In this document: positions 1 to 11,828 of the stretch, in pieces
How the letters are laid out: every line of letters begins with the position of its first letter
Position numbering within the stretch: position 1 is the stretch's first letter
Assembly (NCBI GenBank): GCA_031216445.1
Contig: CM062202.1
Span: 350,001 to 414,000 of the forward strand
DNA from: Lateolabrax maculatus
Taxonomy: Eukaryota > Chordata > Actinopteri > Acropomatiformes > Lateolabracidae
Direction of reading: 5' to 3'
DNA: 64,000 nt
Translations under genes and position numbers: made by a program
The notes under the pieces: model-generated
What the model saw: only the letters and a program-made list of their open reading frames with translations
The model's database searches: none
Told to the model about the DNA's origin: nothing

Positions 1-855
1 CTGCAGCAAGGTGTCACTGACACATTTCTATCTCTGTCTCTATAGACACAAACCCTGGAACCGGACGAGTCTGCAGCTCATGTTTCATTTGCTCTGACAG
101 ATCGTCTGGTCACGCTCCCATTCACACTGATTACTCTGCCGATTTATCGGGCTAACCAATCACAAGCGTTCATCTAGTAGGAGAATGCTCATGTAAAAAA
201 TCCAAGATGGCTCCCACATTCCCCGGCCGGCTGCAGCGGCAGTATTAAACGGACTGGGCGGTAAATCTCTTCTCTAAAAGAACAACAAACAACTGCACTT
301 AAACTTTATGTTGATGAGAAATATGTGTTTGCTGAATTTCTGACAGGACGGCGTTATGTTGCTCTGATTGGTTGCGTCCGCCCCTTGATAACTCCCCTTG
401 GAAATCAAAAATGAACCGAGCTTCCAGACTGATACACATCTGTGAGTTAGTGTGGCGATGCCAGGCACACGTGCATGTATACACATTTATATACACACAC
501 ACACGATTTGAGTTCTACTCTTCCCCATTACAATTGACAGTGATGATGACAATGGCTTATCAATAACTCCACTGAACAAGTTTTAGGACGTGGTTTGAAC
601 ACTTGAAGACATATCGATCGTACTGATTGGAACAGCTGACGTTTGAATCCTCAGACTCGTGTCACCTGTTTCTGTGCCTGTGAGTCTCGACTCAGGGTCA
701 ACCTGATCTTACCCAGAATGCTCTGCTCCCCCTGCTGTGAGACAAACAGATCCTGTTGGCACCATGTAGTGATATTCATGGGGGGGGGGGGCACATTTTA
801 AAGGAACAGTCCCACATAAATGAAGAGTCAGTGAAGCCGGTTGGGACCTGATCAC
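1..855. other. Left-edge intergenic DNA, no gene recognised
   Basis: I see no exon, RNA gene or recognisable transposon protein here. Short open frames lack splice-compatible neighbours or known motifs. A G-run lies at about 781-791. It is the downstream side of rpl35a, so it may hold regulatory or unannotated sequence. Confidence 0.4.
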
Positions 856-861
856 TTTATT
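856..861 (-). promoter_or_regulatory. rpl35a: Polyadenylation signal of rpl35a
   Basis: TTTATT on the plus strand is AATAAA on the minus strand, about 50 bases past the rpl35a stop codon. The spacing suits the very short 3' UTR usual for ribosomal protein genes. Confidence 0.6.
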
Positions 862-909
862 GTTTCTGTACAAACATGAAGATCAACAGCTGCTGCAGAT
901 GTTTCTTCT

Positions 910-3113
910 TCACACTCGAGAAGGATACAGCATCTGGAAACAGAAAGTCACACTGTCACAATAAAACACTACAGGTTGAGATAACACATGATACAACTGA
1001 TTTGGGATCATTAGAAAGAAACTCAGATTTAGTCATTTTCCTCCTCTGTATTAATGTGAAACCAGCAGAAGACAAAGAAACAGGAAGTGGACCAGAGGGA
1101 CCCACAGGTGTGTGACTGTGAGGAGACACGGGGACAAACGTCCACAGGACCCCTTTTATTTAACAGACGATCAATAAATTAAAGTCTTGTGTACATGTAA
1201 CATATGGAAAGTGATTGAAGGAGCAGTAAGTCACTTTTATGAAATGGCTGAGAAACATTTGTGTCTGTGTGGAGTTCACGACGTGAACGGACTGCCCCTT
1301 TAACAAGGCAGACAGAATGATTACTGATGATTTTAATCACGTGACTTCCTGTTATTGATCATTATTTATTGGCCTGTATACTCGTTACCAGCTCAGTGAC
1401 ACCACAACGCCGTATCGACTGGAAAATAAAGAACTGAAAACCAACAGATTCAGAGATCTGTTGGTTTGAACTCTGAAGCGTTTCAGACACACGGTGGCGG
1501 CCATAACACCGCAGCTCGCCATCTGTTACACAGGAACAGACAAACTGCTCCCATGATGCTTCACTGAGTCCCACAGGTGGAGCTGCGGCGCTCATACCTC
1601 ACGCCACCTGGTAACGTACACCTTTGTGTCCTCCACGATGGGGGAGAGGACGCCAGGAAGACAGCACACTCATCTGAGACCCCCCCCCCCCCGGACTCTG
1701 ACTCTCTGCTGTCCCAGCGCCCCTGAACCCCCCGCCGGACTCACCACTCTGACTCGGTGTCCGATGGCTTTAGCCGGCAGGTTGCTGCTGAACTTGGCTC
1801 GGACCATCCCGCTGCTGCCGTGCGCCCGGGTCACCTTCCCCCAGATCACTCGGGTCTTGTTGGGTTTCCCGCCCGGCGTCACCGTGTTCCTACAGAGACA
1901 ACACAGGGTTAATCCATTTATACAGCGGGAGGGTTCAGATGGAGGCTCACAGGGGTTTCATAAAGAATAAAAAGACATTAGATTTTTATATTTAATAAAC
2001 AAAACTTACACAGTAAACTGCAGCCAGATGCAAACCATCCTTCACTCATTCTAACTGAACCAATGGAGCCTCAACAGTTTCAGTTCTAACCCCTCAAACC
2101 TCTGAGTGGTGTCTGCCCCCCCCCATGCTGCATTCATGTCACATGTTATTGTAATTAACTGTTTCTGACTTGTAAACAGTCCTCACATCAATAAAGTTAC
2201 ACTGATGTTTGACTTTGCCCAGGTGAGTCCTGAACCCCCCCCCCCCAGTTGTGCTGCTAAAAGCCTGGACTGTCAGGACCGAGCTCCTCTCTCCGGTCTG
2301 GACCTGCTCTGTGCCAAGTGTCCTGAGGTAACTTCTGCTATGATTTGAAACTATACAAATAACATGGACTTGACCTGTGGACGCCGTCAATTATAATTAC
2401 TGGACCAGGTCTGACCGACCCCCAGCATCAGTCCACCTGGGACCAGGTCTGACCGACCCCCAGCATCAGTCCACCTGTGTATTTCAGGTGTCCCCCCCCC
2501 CCCGTTCTTACTTCTTGGCCTTGTAGACGTACGCGCAGCGTTTTCCCAGGTAGAAGTCGACCTCGTCTCTGGTGTAACATCCCTCCACCTTCAGGAGAGC
2601 CGTGTGTTCACGCTGGTTCCTCAGGCCACGTTTGTAGCCTGTAAAGATGGCCTTACTCCACAGTCTGCACAGAGACACAGGACGGGGTCAGACCCAGAGA
2701 CAGACAGACAGACAGACAGCGACAGACAGACAGCGACCCAGAGACAGACAGACAGCGACAGACAGACAGCGACCCAGAGACAGACAGCGACAGACAGACA
2801 GCGACAGACAGACAGCGACCCAGAGACAGACAGACAGACAGAGACAGACAGACAGCGACAGACAGACAGCGACCCAGAGACAGACAGACAGAGACAGACA
2901 GACAGCGACCCAGAGACAGACAGACAGCGACCCAGAGACAGACAGACAGCGACAGACAGACAGCGACCCAGAGACAGACAGACAGCGACAGACAGATATC
3001 AAACAGACACATCTGTCCTCGGAGATTTAGTGAAACTTTCATCACTGAGTTGAACAGCAGCTGAGCTCAGGTCAGAGTAACAGACTACAGGTGAGCTCTT
3101 ACCTTCCAGGCAT
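910..3113 (-). CDS. rpl35a: 60S ribosomal protein eL33 (L35a)
   Basis: Structural protein of the large cytosolic ribosomal subunit. Coding exons on the minus strand are 3103-3113, 2512-2664, 1745-1889 and 910-933. All junctions are GT-AG and the phases join to exactly 110 codons plus stop, the same length as human RPL35A. The product begins MPGRLWSKAIFTGYKRG, carries GKRCAYVYKAK, NTVTPGGKPNKTRVIWGK and NLPAKAIGHRVRV, and ends MLYPSRV. The last coding exon is only 24 bases and was found by its MLYPSR tail. A non-coding first exon with a pyrimidine-rich start lies near 3745-3779. Intron 2 holds a minisatellite, intron 3 a LINE-2 3' end. Translation is presumably under TOP control. There is no sign of damage. 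Confidence 0.95.
1438..1467. repeat. Perfect 12-bp hairpin in rpl35a intron 4
   Basis: AAACCAACAGAT (1438-1449) and ATCTGTTGGTTT (1456-1467) are exact inverted copies around a 6-base loop. It is short for a pre-miRNA. It could be an end of an old transposon or a small RNA structure; function unknown. Confidence 0.5.
2214..2395 (+). mobile_element. Truncated LINE-2 3' end in rpl35a intron 3
   Basis: Matches the 3' UTR of the long element at 5.6-10.2 kb: the GGTGAGTCCTGAAC block, GAGCTCCTCTCTCC, the GTCCTGAG-GTAACTTCTGCTATGATTTG block and the tail CTATACAAATAA followed by GGACTTGACC. Only the last 180 bases remain, as in a 5'-truncated insertion. Confidence 0.7.
2690..2996. repeat. Minisatellite of GACAGACAGACAGC / GACCCAGA units in rpl35a intron 2
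   Basis: About 300 bases built from GACAGACAGACA blocks alternating with GCGACCCAGA spacers. It fills most of intron 2 (2665-3102). The repeat leaves frames open on both strands, but these are not genes. Confidence 0.9.
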
Positions 3114-3212
3114 CGTCAGTCTTCTCCAGGTGAGTCCACCTGCACACAAACAGTCCCATTAAGACAAGACACCACCAGCTTTACATTCCTCTCACATTAA
3201 CCCCTTCAGCGA

Positions 3213-3445
3213 CAAGTGGGGGCCGGTCCCGCCACCAGGTGGGGGCCGGTCCCGCCACCAGGTGGGGGCCGGTCCCGCCACCTGTCGCTGACCTCCGGAT
3301 TCAAACTTCTGCACAAACACGAGACTCTCTGCTAGCAGGCTAACGTTAGCTCCGCTCGCGGAGTCCCGTTCACCGGGATCTGCCTGGTTACCGGGATCTG
3401 CCTGGTTATCGGAGATCTGCCTGGTTACCGGAGATCCCGGTGACC
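3213..3445. repeat. Two short tandem arrays in rpl35a intron 1
   Basis: Three copies of a 23-base unit containing GGTGGGGGCCGGTCCCGCCA lie at about 3213-3285. They are bounded by inverted CAGCGACA / TGTCGCTG arms. Four copies of a unit like CGGGATCTGCCTGGTTAC lie at about 3374-3440. Both are in the CpG-rich 5' part of the gene. Confidence 0.75.
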
Positions 3446-3744
3446 CGGTACCGTCAGGAGCACCAGCCATGATGCCTCAGCTCGGCTCCGGCAGACACCG
3501 GGACGCTAACTTGGATGTGACCCGGCGTTCAGCCCCTCAGGCCGGGCTGCTCACCGGGACGTCCCCGGTCGGTCTGTTAGCTTCATCCGGACTGAATCTC
3601 CGCCATCGCGGACCGAATCACCGACACAAACCGACCGGTGACCGGAGGGCAACCTGGCTGTCAGCCGGCGGTGATTATCAGGCAGAAATAAACCAGATTA
3701 AGGGAGATATGTGGACATTTAGTCGGACATGTTGCTTCTCTTAC

Positions 3745-3779
3745 CGTCACTGAGGAGAAAGATGGAGGAAAAGGAAGGG
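3745..3779 (-). promoter_or_regulatory. rpl35a: rpl35a non-coding first exon with 5'TOP tract
   Basis: On the minus strand a pyrimidine run CCTTCCTTTTCCTCC is followed by CTCAGTGACG and a donor GTAAGAG at 3744. This is the form of a terminal oligopyrimidine leader of a ribosomal protein gene. The exact start is inferred. Confidence 0.6.
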
Positions 3780-3789
3780 TGAAAGGCAT

Positions 3790-5590
3790 GCTGGGAAATT
3801 ATTGTAAACAGGAGTGCCCGCGGCGCTGCCTGTCCACAATACATATAATTATTATACATATAATATAAACATCTAAACATATATATAAAGTTCATTCTCA
3901 TCCAGCTCGTTTATTCTTTTATCGTAATCTAATTTTAAAAATATTTTTTAACGTTGATTTGATCAGTGTTATTTTTCTGTTTGTAATTATGTTTAGACAT
4001 AAATAAAACGTATCATATTATTGTTGTTTAATAACCTTTAAATATGTTTTAAATATATTAAAGGACGTGTCCATTTAAATGTATTCTAATTCTGTATAAA
4101 GTTAACTACTATAAAACGTATTAAAATTTGTTTATGAACATGTATTTATTCCCTTTGCACACATGATGTCCCTCCACATGAGCAGAAAGTCAGCAGGAGG
4201 TCGGACAGTTTCCTGTAGCCTTCAGAGAATAAACAGGAAGTGACAGAAAGATTTACTTCCTGTTCATCTGTAGACAAACTGTAGTTTAGAGCCACAGATG
4301 AAGTGTCTCTGGTGGAGCCCACATAAAAATATTCATACGACCCTAAATGTAAGAAATGTAACTAGTGAATCAGCGTCCTCACAGCTTCATACAGGCACCA
4401 CAGAGGGTCAGGTTCAGGGCGGACCACAAGACAAGTTTCCTCCAGTCATTCACAGAATAATTACACTCAGTTACAAACAACAGTTTTATTCTTTTAACAG
4501 CTTTTCTGTGGCTTCATAATTATAACCTGTGGAATTCTTACTAAACATATTCAACTTCTCTGGTTGACAAACGCCGTCATCAAGTTGTCATCAGGCTTTC
4601 TTATAATTGTATTTATTGATTCATTTATATATTTTTTTTATTATATATATATAATGAATGAATGAGTTAAGTTGTTGTTGTCATGCAGGCCCAGCCCTTA
4701 CCAGACAGCATGAACTCCAACAGACCAGGATCAGAGCTGTGCAAACATATTTAAACAACAAAGAAAATATCTTTGACAGTCAAATCTTCAGTCCATCATT
4801 CAGGAGAACAAAATCCATAAGTCACTGCCGAAACATTTACTTTATTCTGGAAACACTTAATAAATATCTGTCTTCTTTTCCAGGCCTTCATGTCTATGTG
4901 GAAATGTGTTTATCTGGCTTCGTATTCTATCCTTTGTTTTTCTGTCTGCCTGGTAAAGAAACTTTGGCATTGCTCGTTTTCATAAATAATCAATAAATAA
5001 CTAACTATACTAATAATACTAATAATATTACTGCATGACGGCAGAGCAAGTCGGACACAAATCTACCCGGCATGCACTGACAGGCCGTTCTCATCCATGG
5101 ATTATAAAGAGAACTGGATACAGCGTTGGAGGCGCGACCTCGTTCATTCCTATGGAAGTTGCTCAGTGGTGAATGAAGCAAACATCCGGGTATTCAGAAT
5201 GCGGAAGTTTACAGATTTTCCCGCTCTGTTGGGCCCATAGAGCATGCGCACTAGTGTTTCCTTAAGCCCCGCCTCCCAGCCGCTCGCTCTCGGGCTCGTT
5301 CACGTGACCCGCAGAATAAAGAACCTCTGGATCCAGCTGTTAGTGAACTTTACAACTTTTAGGACCTAATGATTTAAATAAGGGCTATTCAAGTGTTAGA
5401 ACTGGGTAGTTGATGTACCTCAAAAAAAATTATCCACTGAGTTACAGACGTCTCTTTCTCAATGTTAGTCAATGGGAAAAAGTCTTTTTGGGCCCAATGG
5501 CGTCACGTGACGGACCCAGAAGTTGTAATTCCACCGTTTGGCCGCTATGTCAAATTGGCTTCAAAGTGCGGCGCACTTCCTGGGGGCTTG
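3790..5590. other. Intergenic DNA upstream of rpl35a
   Basis: AT-rich to about 5040, with no supported gene. From about 5040 to 5590 the base composition changes and includes TCAATGGGAAAAAGTC and a CATGCGCAC motif. This may be another dispersed repeat or the 5' end of the following LINE; I could not place a boundary. Confidence 0.4.
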
Positions 5591-5934
5591 GTCTCATCTC
5601 GAACGAGCCTAATGCTGATGGCTGTAGGACTGAGGTCAGCAGGGGGACCCACCACCGGCGCCCAGGAAGGATCTGCCGGTTCAGACTCTGGTCCCTCTGC
5701 TCGATACAGTTACTAAGGTGGACTGGAGCAAGATTCCCATGAATGAAGTGAAGTGAATATGAAGAGTCTCTGCTCAACCTCTCGGTCAACATGATGAAGG
5801 ATCACCGAGCCAGTCCTGCATGAGATTCAGCTCCTCTTTAAAGTCGAATGAGCTCCTGGTCTCCTGGTCTGGTCGTGTCCAGGTTGTAAAAGTGGTTTCC
5901 TGGAGGCTCCAGGCGGTGGAGCTGACCCCCCGGC

Positions 5935-6646
5935 CTGGAGATGCCCCTCAGGGCAGTCAGGGCGGCTGGGTGATTGTCCGAAGGAGGCATATTCCCAAGC
6001 AGAGACCCACGGTTCACCACCAACCAGAACAGATTCTCCCCCCTCAGCGACTCACCCGCTGAGAAACCAACTCTCATAATTGGCAGCTCAATCCTCAGAA
6101 ACGTGAAATTAGCGACACCAGCGGCCATAGTGAGGTGTCTCCCCGGGGCCAGAGCGGGCGACGTGGAGTCAAACGTAAAACTGCTGGCAAAAAGTAAACC
6201 TAAATACTGTAAGATCGTAATTCACGTCGGTGGTAACGACTCCCGATTACGCCAATCGGAAGTCACCAAAATTAATGTGGAGTCGGTGTGTAACTACGCA
6301 AAGACAATGTCGGACTCCATAGTTTTCTCTGGACCTGCCAAATCTGACCAGTGATGACATGTACAGCCGCATGTCGTCATTCAACCGCTGGTTGTCGAGG
6401 TGGTGTCCAGCAAACGATGTGGGCTTCGTAGATAATTGGACCACATTCTGGGGGAGACCTGGTCTGATGAGGAGAGACGACATCCATCCTACTTTGGATG
6501 GTGCAGCTCTTATATCTCAAAATTTGACCCAGTTAATTAGTGGACCCACACCGAGACAATCCAGAGTTCAGACCAGGAAGCAGAGCTGCAGTCCTACACG
6601 CTTCTCTGCGCTTCCATTAGAGCGGTTACCACCCAAAACCCCGTAA
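5935..6646 (+). pseudogene. LINE-2 ORF1, SGNH/GDSL esterase-like domain, frameshifted
   Basis: The sequence reads GGWVIVRRR in one frame to about 6030 and PTLIIGSSILRNVKL in a second to about 6340. DDMYSRMSSFNRWLSRWC then DDIHPTLDGA follow in a third. So at least two frameshifts (near 6030 and 6340) break it. GSSI is the serine block of the SGNH fold, HVGGND the N-containing block, and DDIHPTLDG the final D-x-H block. Such an esterase domain is known in ORF1 of several CR1/L2 elements, where it is thought to assist ribonucleoprotein or membrane interactions. Confidence 0.75.
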
Positions 6647-6663
6647 AAAACCCCATAGAGACT

Positions 6664-9650
6664 GTGTCTGTCCCCCGACCATTTCATTTAATTAATTCAA
6701 ATTCAAACAGAAGAGGGGTTACTCGTAAAAACTTAAAAAAAATTAAAACTACCAGTGTAGTGGTACAACCAAATAAGAGAATTAAATGTGGACTCTTAAA
6801 CATTAGATCTCTGTCGTCTAAAGCTGTGTTAGTCAATGATTTAATATCTGACTATCATATGGATATATTTTGTCTAACTGAAACTTGGCTGTGTCAGGAA
6901 GAATATGTTAGTCTGAATGAGTCCACTCCTCCTAGTCATAGTAATACTCACATTCCTCGAGGCACTGGCCGAGGAGGTGGAGTTGCAGCCATCTTCGACT
7001 CTAGCTTATTAATCAACCCTAAACCTGAACTCAGTTTTAACTCATTCGAAAGTCTTGTTCTTAGTCTTTCACACCCAATGTGGAAAACTGTACAGCCAAT
7101 TCTATTTGTCATAGTGTACCGCGCTCCTGGTCCGTATTCTGAATTTTTAACAAGTTTAGTCCTCAAAACAGATAAAGTCATTATTGTAGGTGATTTCAAT
7201 ATTCACGTGGACGTAGATAATGATAGCCTTAGTTCTGCGTTTATCTCACTATTAGATTCGATTGGTTTCTGTCAGAGTGTAAACAAACCCACTCATTGTT
7301 TTAACCACACCCTCGATCTTGTTCTGTCATATGGAATCGAAATTGAAGATTTAAAAGTCTTCCCACAAAATCAGGTCTTATCAGACCATTATTTAATAAC
7401 TTTTGAATTTATATTACTGGACTATAGGCCATTAGGCAAACATTCCTTCAGTAGATGCCTGTCTGATAGTGCTGTAGCTAAATTTAAAGAAGTGATTCCA
7501 TCGGCATTTAATTCAATCCCATGTCTCAATATAACGGAGGACTCCTGTGCTAACTTTAGTCCCTCCCAAATTGATCATCTGGTTGATAGTGCTGCAGGCT
7601 CGCTGCGAACGACTCTTGATTGTATTGCCCCGATCAAAAAGAAAATAATAAAACAAAAGAGGTTAGCTCCATGGCATAACTCCTTAACCCGCAAACTAAA
7701 AGAAACCTTGCAAAAATTAGAAGGGAAATGGCGTTCCACCAAACTGGAGGAATCTCATTTAGTTTGGCAAGATAGTCTTAGAACATACAGGAAGGCCCTC
7801 CGTAATGCCAGAGGAGCCTATTACTCCTCACTAATAGAGGAACATAAGAACAACCACAGGTTTCTTTTCAGCACTGTAGCCAGGCTGACACAGAGTCAGA
7901 GCTCTGTTGAGCCATGTATTCCCAGAGCTCTCAGTAGTAATAACTTCATGAGCTTCTTTGATGATAAAATTCTAACTATTAGAGACAAAATTCATCATCT
8001 TGTGCTCTCAGCTAGTTCAGATACATCTTTGAGTACAGGAACCTCAGGAACCTCAGAAGCAGCTGTAGAACCAGATTTATATTTAGACTGTTTTTCTCCA
8101 ATTGACCTTTACCAACTAACTTCAATGATTTCTTCGTCTAAACCAACAACCTGCCTCTTAGACCCCATCCCAACCAGGCTGCTTAAAGAAGTTTTACCCT
8201 TAGTTAGCACTTCTTTACTAGACATGATCAATCTGTCTTTATTAACAGGCTATGTACCACAGTCCTTCAAAGTAGCTGTAATTAAACCTCTTCTTAAAAA
8301 GCCTACGCTTGATCCAGGGGTTTTAGCCAATTATAAACCTATATCTAACCTTCCCTTTCTCTCCAAAATCCTTGAGAAAGTGGTCGTTAATCAGTTATGT
8401 GACTTTCTAAACAGCAATAGTTTATTTGAGGATTTTCAGTCAGGATTTAGGGAATTTCATAGCACAGAGACAGCACTGGTGAGAGCGACAAACAACCTTT
8501 TGATTGCGTCAGATAAAGGATTTGTCTCTGTACTTGTTCTGTTAGATCTCAGTGCCGCTTTCGATACCATTGACCATTGAATCCTATTACAGAGACTGGA
8601 GCTTTTGATTGGCGTCAAAGGACCCGCACTAAGCTGGTTTCAGTCGTATTTATCAGATAGATTTCAGTTTGTCCATGTAAATGATGAATCCTCCGTGCAC
8701 ACGGAAGTTAGTCATGGAGTTCCACAAGGTTCAGTGCTCGGACCACTTTTATTTACCTTGTATATGCTTCCTTTAGGCAATATTATCAGGAAACACTCCA
8801 TAAACTTTCACTGCTATGCAGATGATACTCAGTTATACTTATCGATAAAGCCAGATGAAACCGGTAAGTTAGCCAAGCTTCAGGCATGTGTTAAGGACAT
8901 AAAAGACTGGATGACCTGCAATTTCTTGCTGTTAAACTCAGACAAAACTGAAGTTATTGTTCTGGGTCCTAAACACCTGCGAGACGCACTATGTATAGAT
9001 ATAGTTACTCTAGATGGCATTGCCCTGGCCTCTAGCACCGCTGTAAGGAGTCTAGGAGTAATCTTTGATCAGGACATGTCCTTTAATACCCATATAAAAC
9101 AGACTTCAAGGACTGCCTTCTTCCACTTACGTAACATTATAAAAATCAGGCACATCCTGTCTCAAAAAGATGCAGAAAAACTAGTTCATGCATTTGTTAC
9201 TTCTAGGTTGGATTATTGTAATTCCTTATTACCGGGCTGCCCCGATAAGTCTCTAAAGACTCTCCAGCTGATGCAGAATGCTGCTGCACGTGTACTGACA
9301 GGAACCAGCAAAAGAGAAAATATTTCTCCAATATGAGCTTCTCTGCACTGGCTCCCTGTGAAATCTAGAATAGAATTTAAAGTCGTCCTCCTCACTTACA
9401 AAGCTCTTATTGGTCAGGCACCATCATATCTTAAAGAGCTGATAGTACCGTATTACCCCACTAGAGCACTACGCTCACAGAATGTAGGGTTACTTGTGGA
9501 ACCTAAAGTCTCTAAAAGTAGAACAGAGCCTTTAGTTATCAAGCTCCTCTCCTGTGGAACCAGCTCCCAGTTTGGGTTCGGGAGGCAGACCCCCTCTCCT
9601 CATTTAAGAGTCTGCTTCAAACGTTCCTCTTTGATAAAGCTTATAGTTAG
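6664..9650 (+). pseudogene. LINE-2 ORF2: AP endonuclease and reverse transcriptase, broken
   Basis: The N-terminal part has the endonuclease blocks LNIRSL, LTETWL, GGGVAAIF, VIVGDFNIHVD and LSDHYLITFEF. The reverse transcriptase follows with LLKKPTLDP, FQSGFREFHSTETAL, LLDLSAAFDTIDH, GVPQGSVLGPLLFTLYMLPL and the catalytic YADDTQLYLS. The C-terminal part contains LDYCNSLLPG and SLHWLPV. One frame runs from 6664 to about 9520. It is interrupted only by TGA codons at 8578-8580 (just after the AFDTIDH block) and 9334-9336. A frameshift near 9520 moves the end (FLFDKAYS) into another frame, stopping at 9650. The little damage suggests a fairly recent insertion. The 8578 stop separates RT blocks and would abolish polymerase. 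Confidence 0.9.
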
Positions 9651-11164
9651 GGCTGGCTCAGGTGAGTCCTGAACCATCCCTTAGTTATGCTGCTATAGGC
9701 TTAGACTGCCGGGGGATTTCCCATGATGCACTGAGCTCCTCTCTCCTCTCTTATCCCATTACTGCATGTTACTAACTCCACCTCTTCCTGTAGTTTGGAG
9801 CTTTCTCTCTTCCTGCAGGTGTTTGTGCCTCTGGAGCTGTAGAGTCTGGATCTGTGACTGCAGGCCGTCTACTGCCCCCATGTTCCTGCTCCACACTCAC
9901 TGCTGCACTGATTATTATTAGTCTGATTATTATGTTGTCTGTCCTCCCCCTCTCTCTCCCCTCTCCCCCTCTCTCTCCCACTTTCAACCCGACTGGGTGG
10001 AGGCAGATGTCCTCCACCCAGAGCCTGGTTCTGCTCCAGGTTTCTACCTGTTAAAGGGAGTTTTTCCTTCCACTGTCGCCAAGTGCTGCTCATGGTGGAA
10101 CTGTTGGGTCTGTAAATAATATTTTAAAGAGTATGGTCTAGACCAACTCTATGTGAAAGTGTCTTGAGATAACTTTTGTTATAATTTGGTGCTATACAAA
10201 TAAAATTGACTTGACTTGACTTCCTGTATTATATGTACATGTTACTCTGTCTGCTGTGGTTCAGGTTGGTGTTGCTGTTCTCTAAGGAAACAGTAAAAAC
10301 CTGATTCAAAGAAGAGAAAAAGCACCCCAGCTCTGAACTGTTTACTTTAGTAAAATCACGTTTTTATTCTGTGAAGGAGATTTGACCTTAAACTCCTTTA
10401 AACAGATGTTTTCCTTTTAGCTGCTTCAGGACAGTACAGGAATGCTTTTATTTTTATATTCTCAAACTGACTTTATATATTTGATTTCCTCCCGACCCGG
10501 GAAGCTTTCTTCTTGATATCCATGGACCAATCAGATGTGGTGAAGGATTATTAAAACAACATCAGCATCAACAGCAGTGAAAAGAGTCAAATTAAAATAT
10601 TTATTTAATGCACTTAAACTTAACTCAACTCTTCTTACAGCGTTGCTCAACTCTTTTATACAGTTTTCAGCAAAAATAAAACAAAGTGAAAAAATGTCAA
10701 ACTTAAAAACTGTGAGACAGTCTGTTTGTCCTCCATGACAAAAACGGTGGAATGTCCTTTAAAACCACGACCCCACCACTGCCGTCACATGACCCGTCAC
10801 CGCCGTCACATGACCCGTCACCGCCGTGGGAGAACCACGAAGAAGAAAAACATCTGTACAAACATGTAGTCAGTCTCAAACCTCCAACCAGAGAGCACCT
10901 GGCCACTCAGGACACACAGACACAGGATTGGACAGCACACCTGTCAATCACAGCACCTGTACTGGAGCTGTTGGGCCTTGAGTTCAGCCTCACAGTCAGC
11001 TCGTAAACTCAGGTGTTTTCTTGCAGCAGATTCTTCAGAATCAGCTGAATAAAACATCCTCATGTCCCACATCACCTGAATGTACCCTGACCCTTCTGTC
11101 CTGTCAGTGGAGTTCACCTCCAAACAAAGGACACGTGTTTGTGAACTGGCCGAAGATGTGGAAT

Positions 11165-11456
11165 TTGATGTGACTGTGTCCGAACACAGAGATGTAAAGA
11201 TGTAAACAGAGACGTAAAGACAGAGACGTAAAGACAGGGACGTAAAGACAGAGACGTAAAGACAGGGACGTAAAGACATAAAGACAGAGACGTAAAGACA
11301 GGGACGTAAAGACATAAAGACAGAGACGTAAAGACAGAGACGTAAAGACAGGGACGTAAACACAGCGACGTAAACACAGCGACGTAAACACAGGGACGTA
11401 AAGACGGAGACGTAAAGAGACGTAAAGACATAAAGACAGAGATGTAAAGACAGAAG
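11165..11456. repeat. Minisatellite, 14-base unit GACGTAAAGACAGG
   Basis: About 20 copies of GACGTAAAGACAGG/A with 8-10 base length variants (GACATAAA). It produces overlapping spurious open frames on the minus strand. Confidence 0.9.
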
Positions 11457-11687
11457 TGAAACCTCAAACAGGATCCAGAGGAGTCGAGCTGCAGTGGCTG
11501 AGAGCCTCCTGCAGGTGAACAGGTGATGACTGAAGGAGGATTAAAGCCGGCAGGTAAACTGCACGCTGTGTGTTTGTATTAACTTTATGAACTAAAAACA
11601 TTTCTCGTCCTTTGACCTTCGATTAGGGACTGCGTCTGTCTGAGCGTCCATGATGCTATGTGTCATCATGGCAACACACGCTTCAGC

Positions 11688-11689
<2 letters not shown>

Positions 11690-11784
<95 letters not shown>

Positions 11785-11828
11785 CTAGATATGTGTGTGT
11801 GTGTGTGTGTATACACACACACACACAG
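11690..11828. repeat. (AT)n then (GT)n/(AC)n microsatellite
   Basis: An (AT) dinucleotide run of about 45 copies to 11782, then TAGCTAGAT, then GT and AC runs to 11826. The GT and AC halves are inverted copies, so the tract can form cruciforms. Confidence 0.95.

Larger units (their letters stand above)
5600..10226 (+). mobile_element. Near full-length LINE-2 (L2/Maui-like) non-LTR retrotransposon, broken
   Basis: It contains in order an ORF1 with an SGNH-type esterase domain, an ORF2 with AP-endonuclease and reverse transcriptase, a 3' UTR with CCCCTCTCTCTCCC runs, and a 3' end GCTATACAAATAAAATTGAC followed by repeated TTGAC. This layout is typical of fish LINE-2. The left edge is uncertain. 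Both reading frames are damaged, so this copy is not autonomous. Three truncated relatives lie at 2214, 58194 and 60672. Confidence 0.85.

Noticed and set aside
9772..10093. Small ORFs repeated at 9.8 and 58.4 kb as a duplicated gene
   Set aside because: Both are the LINE-2 3' UTR; the shared frames follow from the pyrimidine-rich tract.
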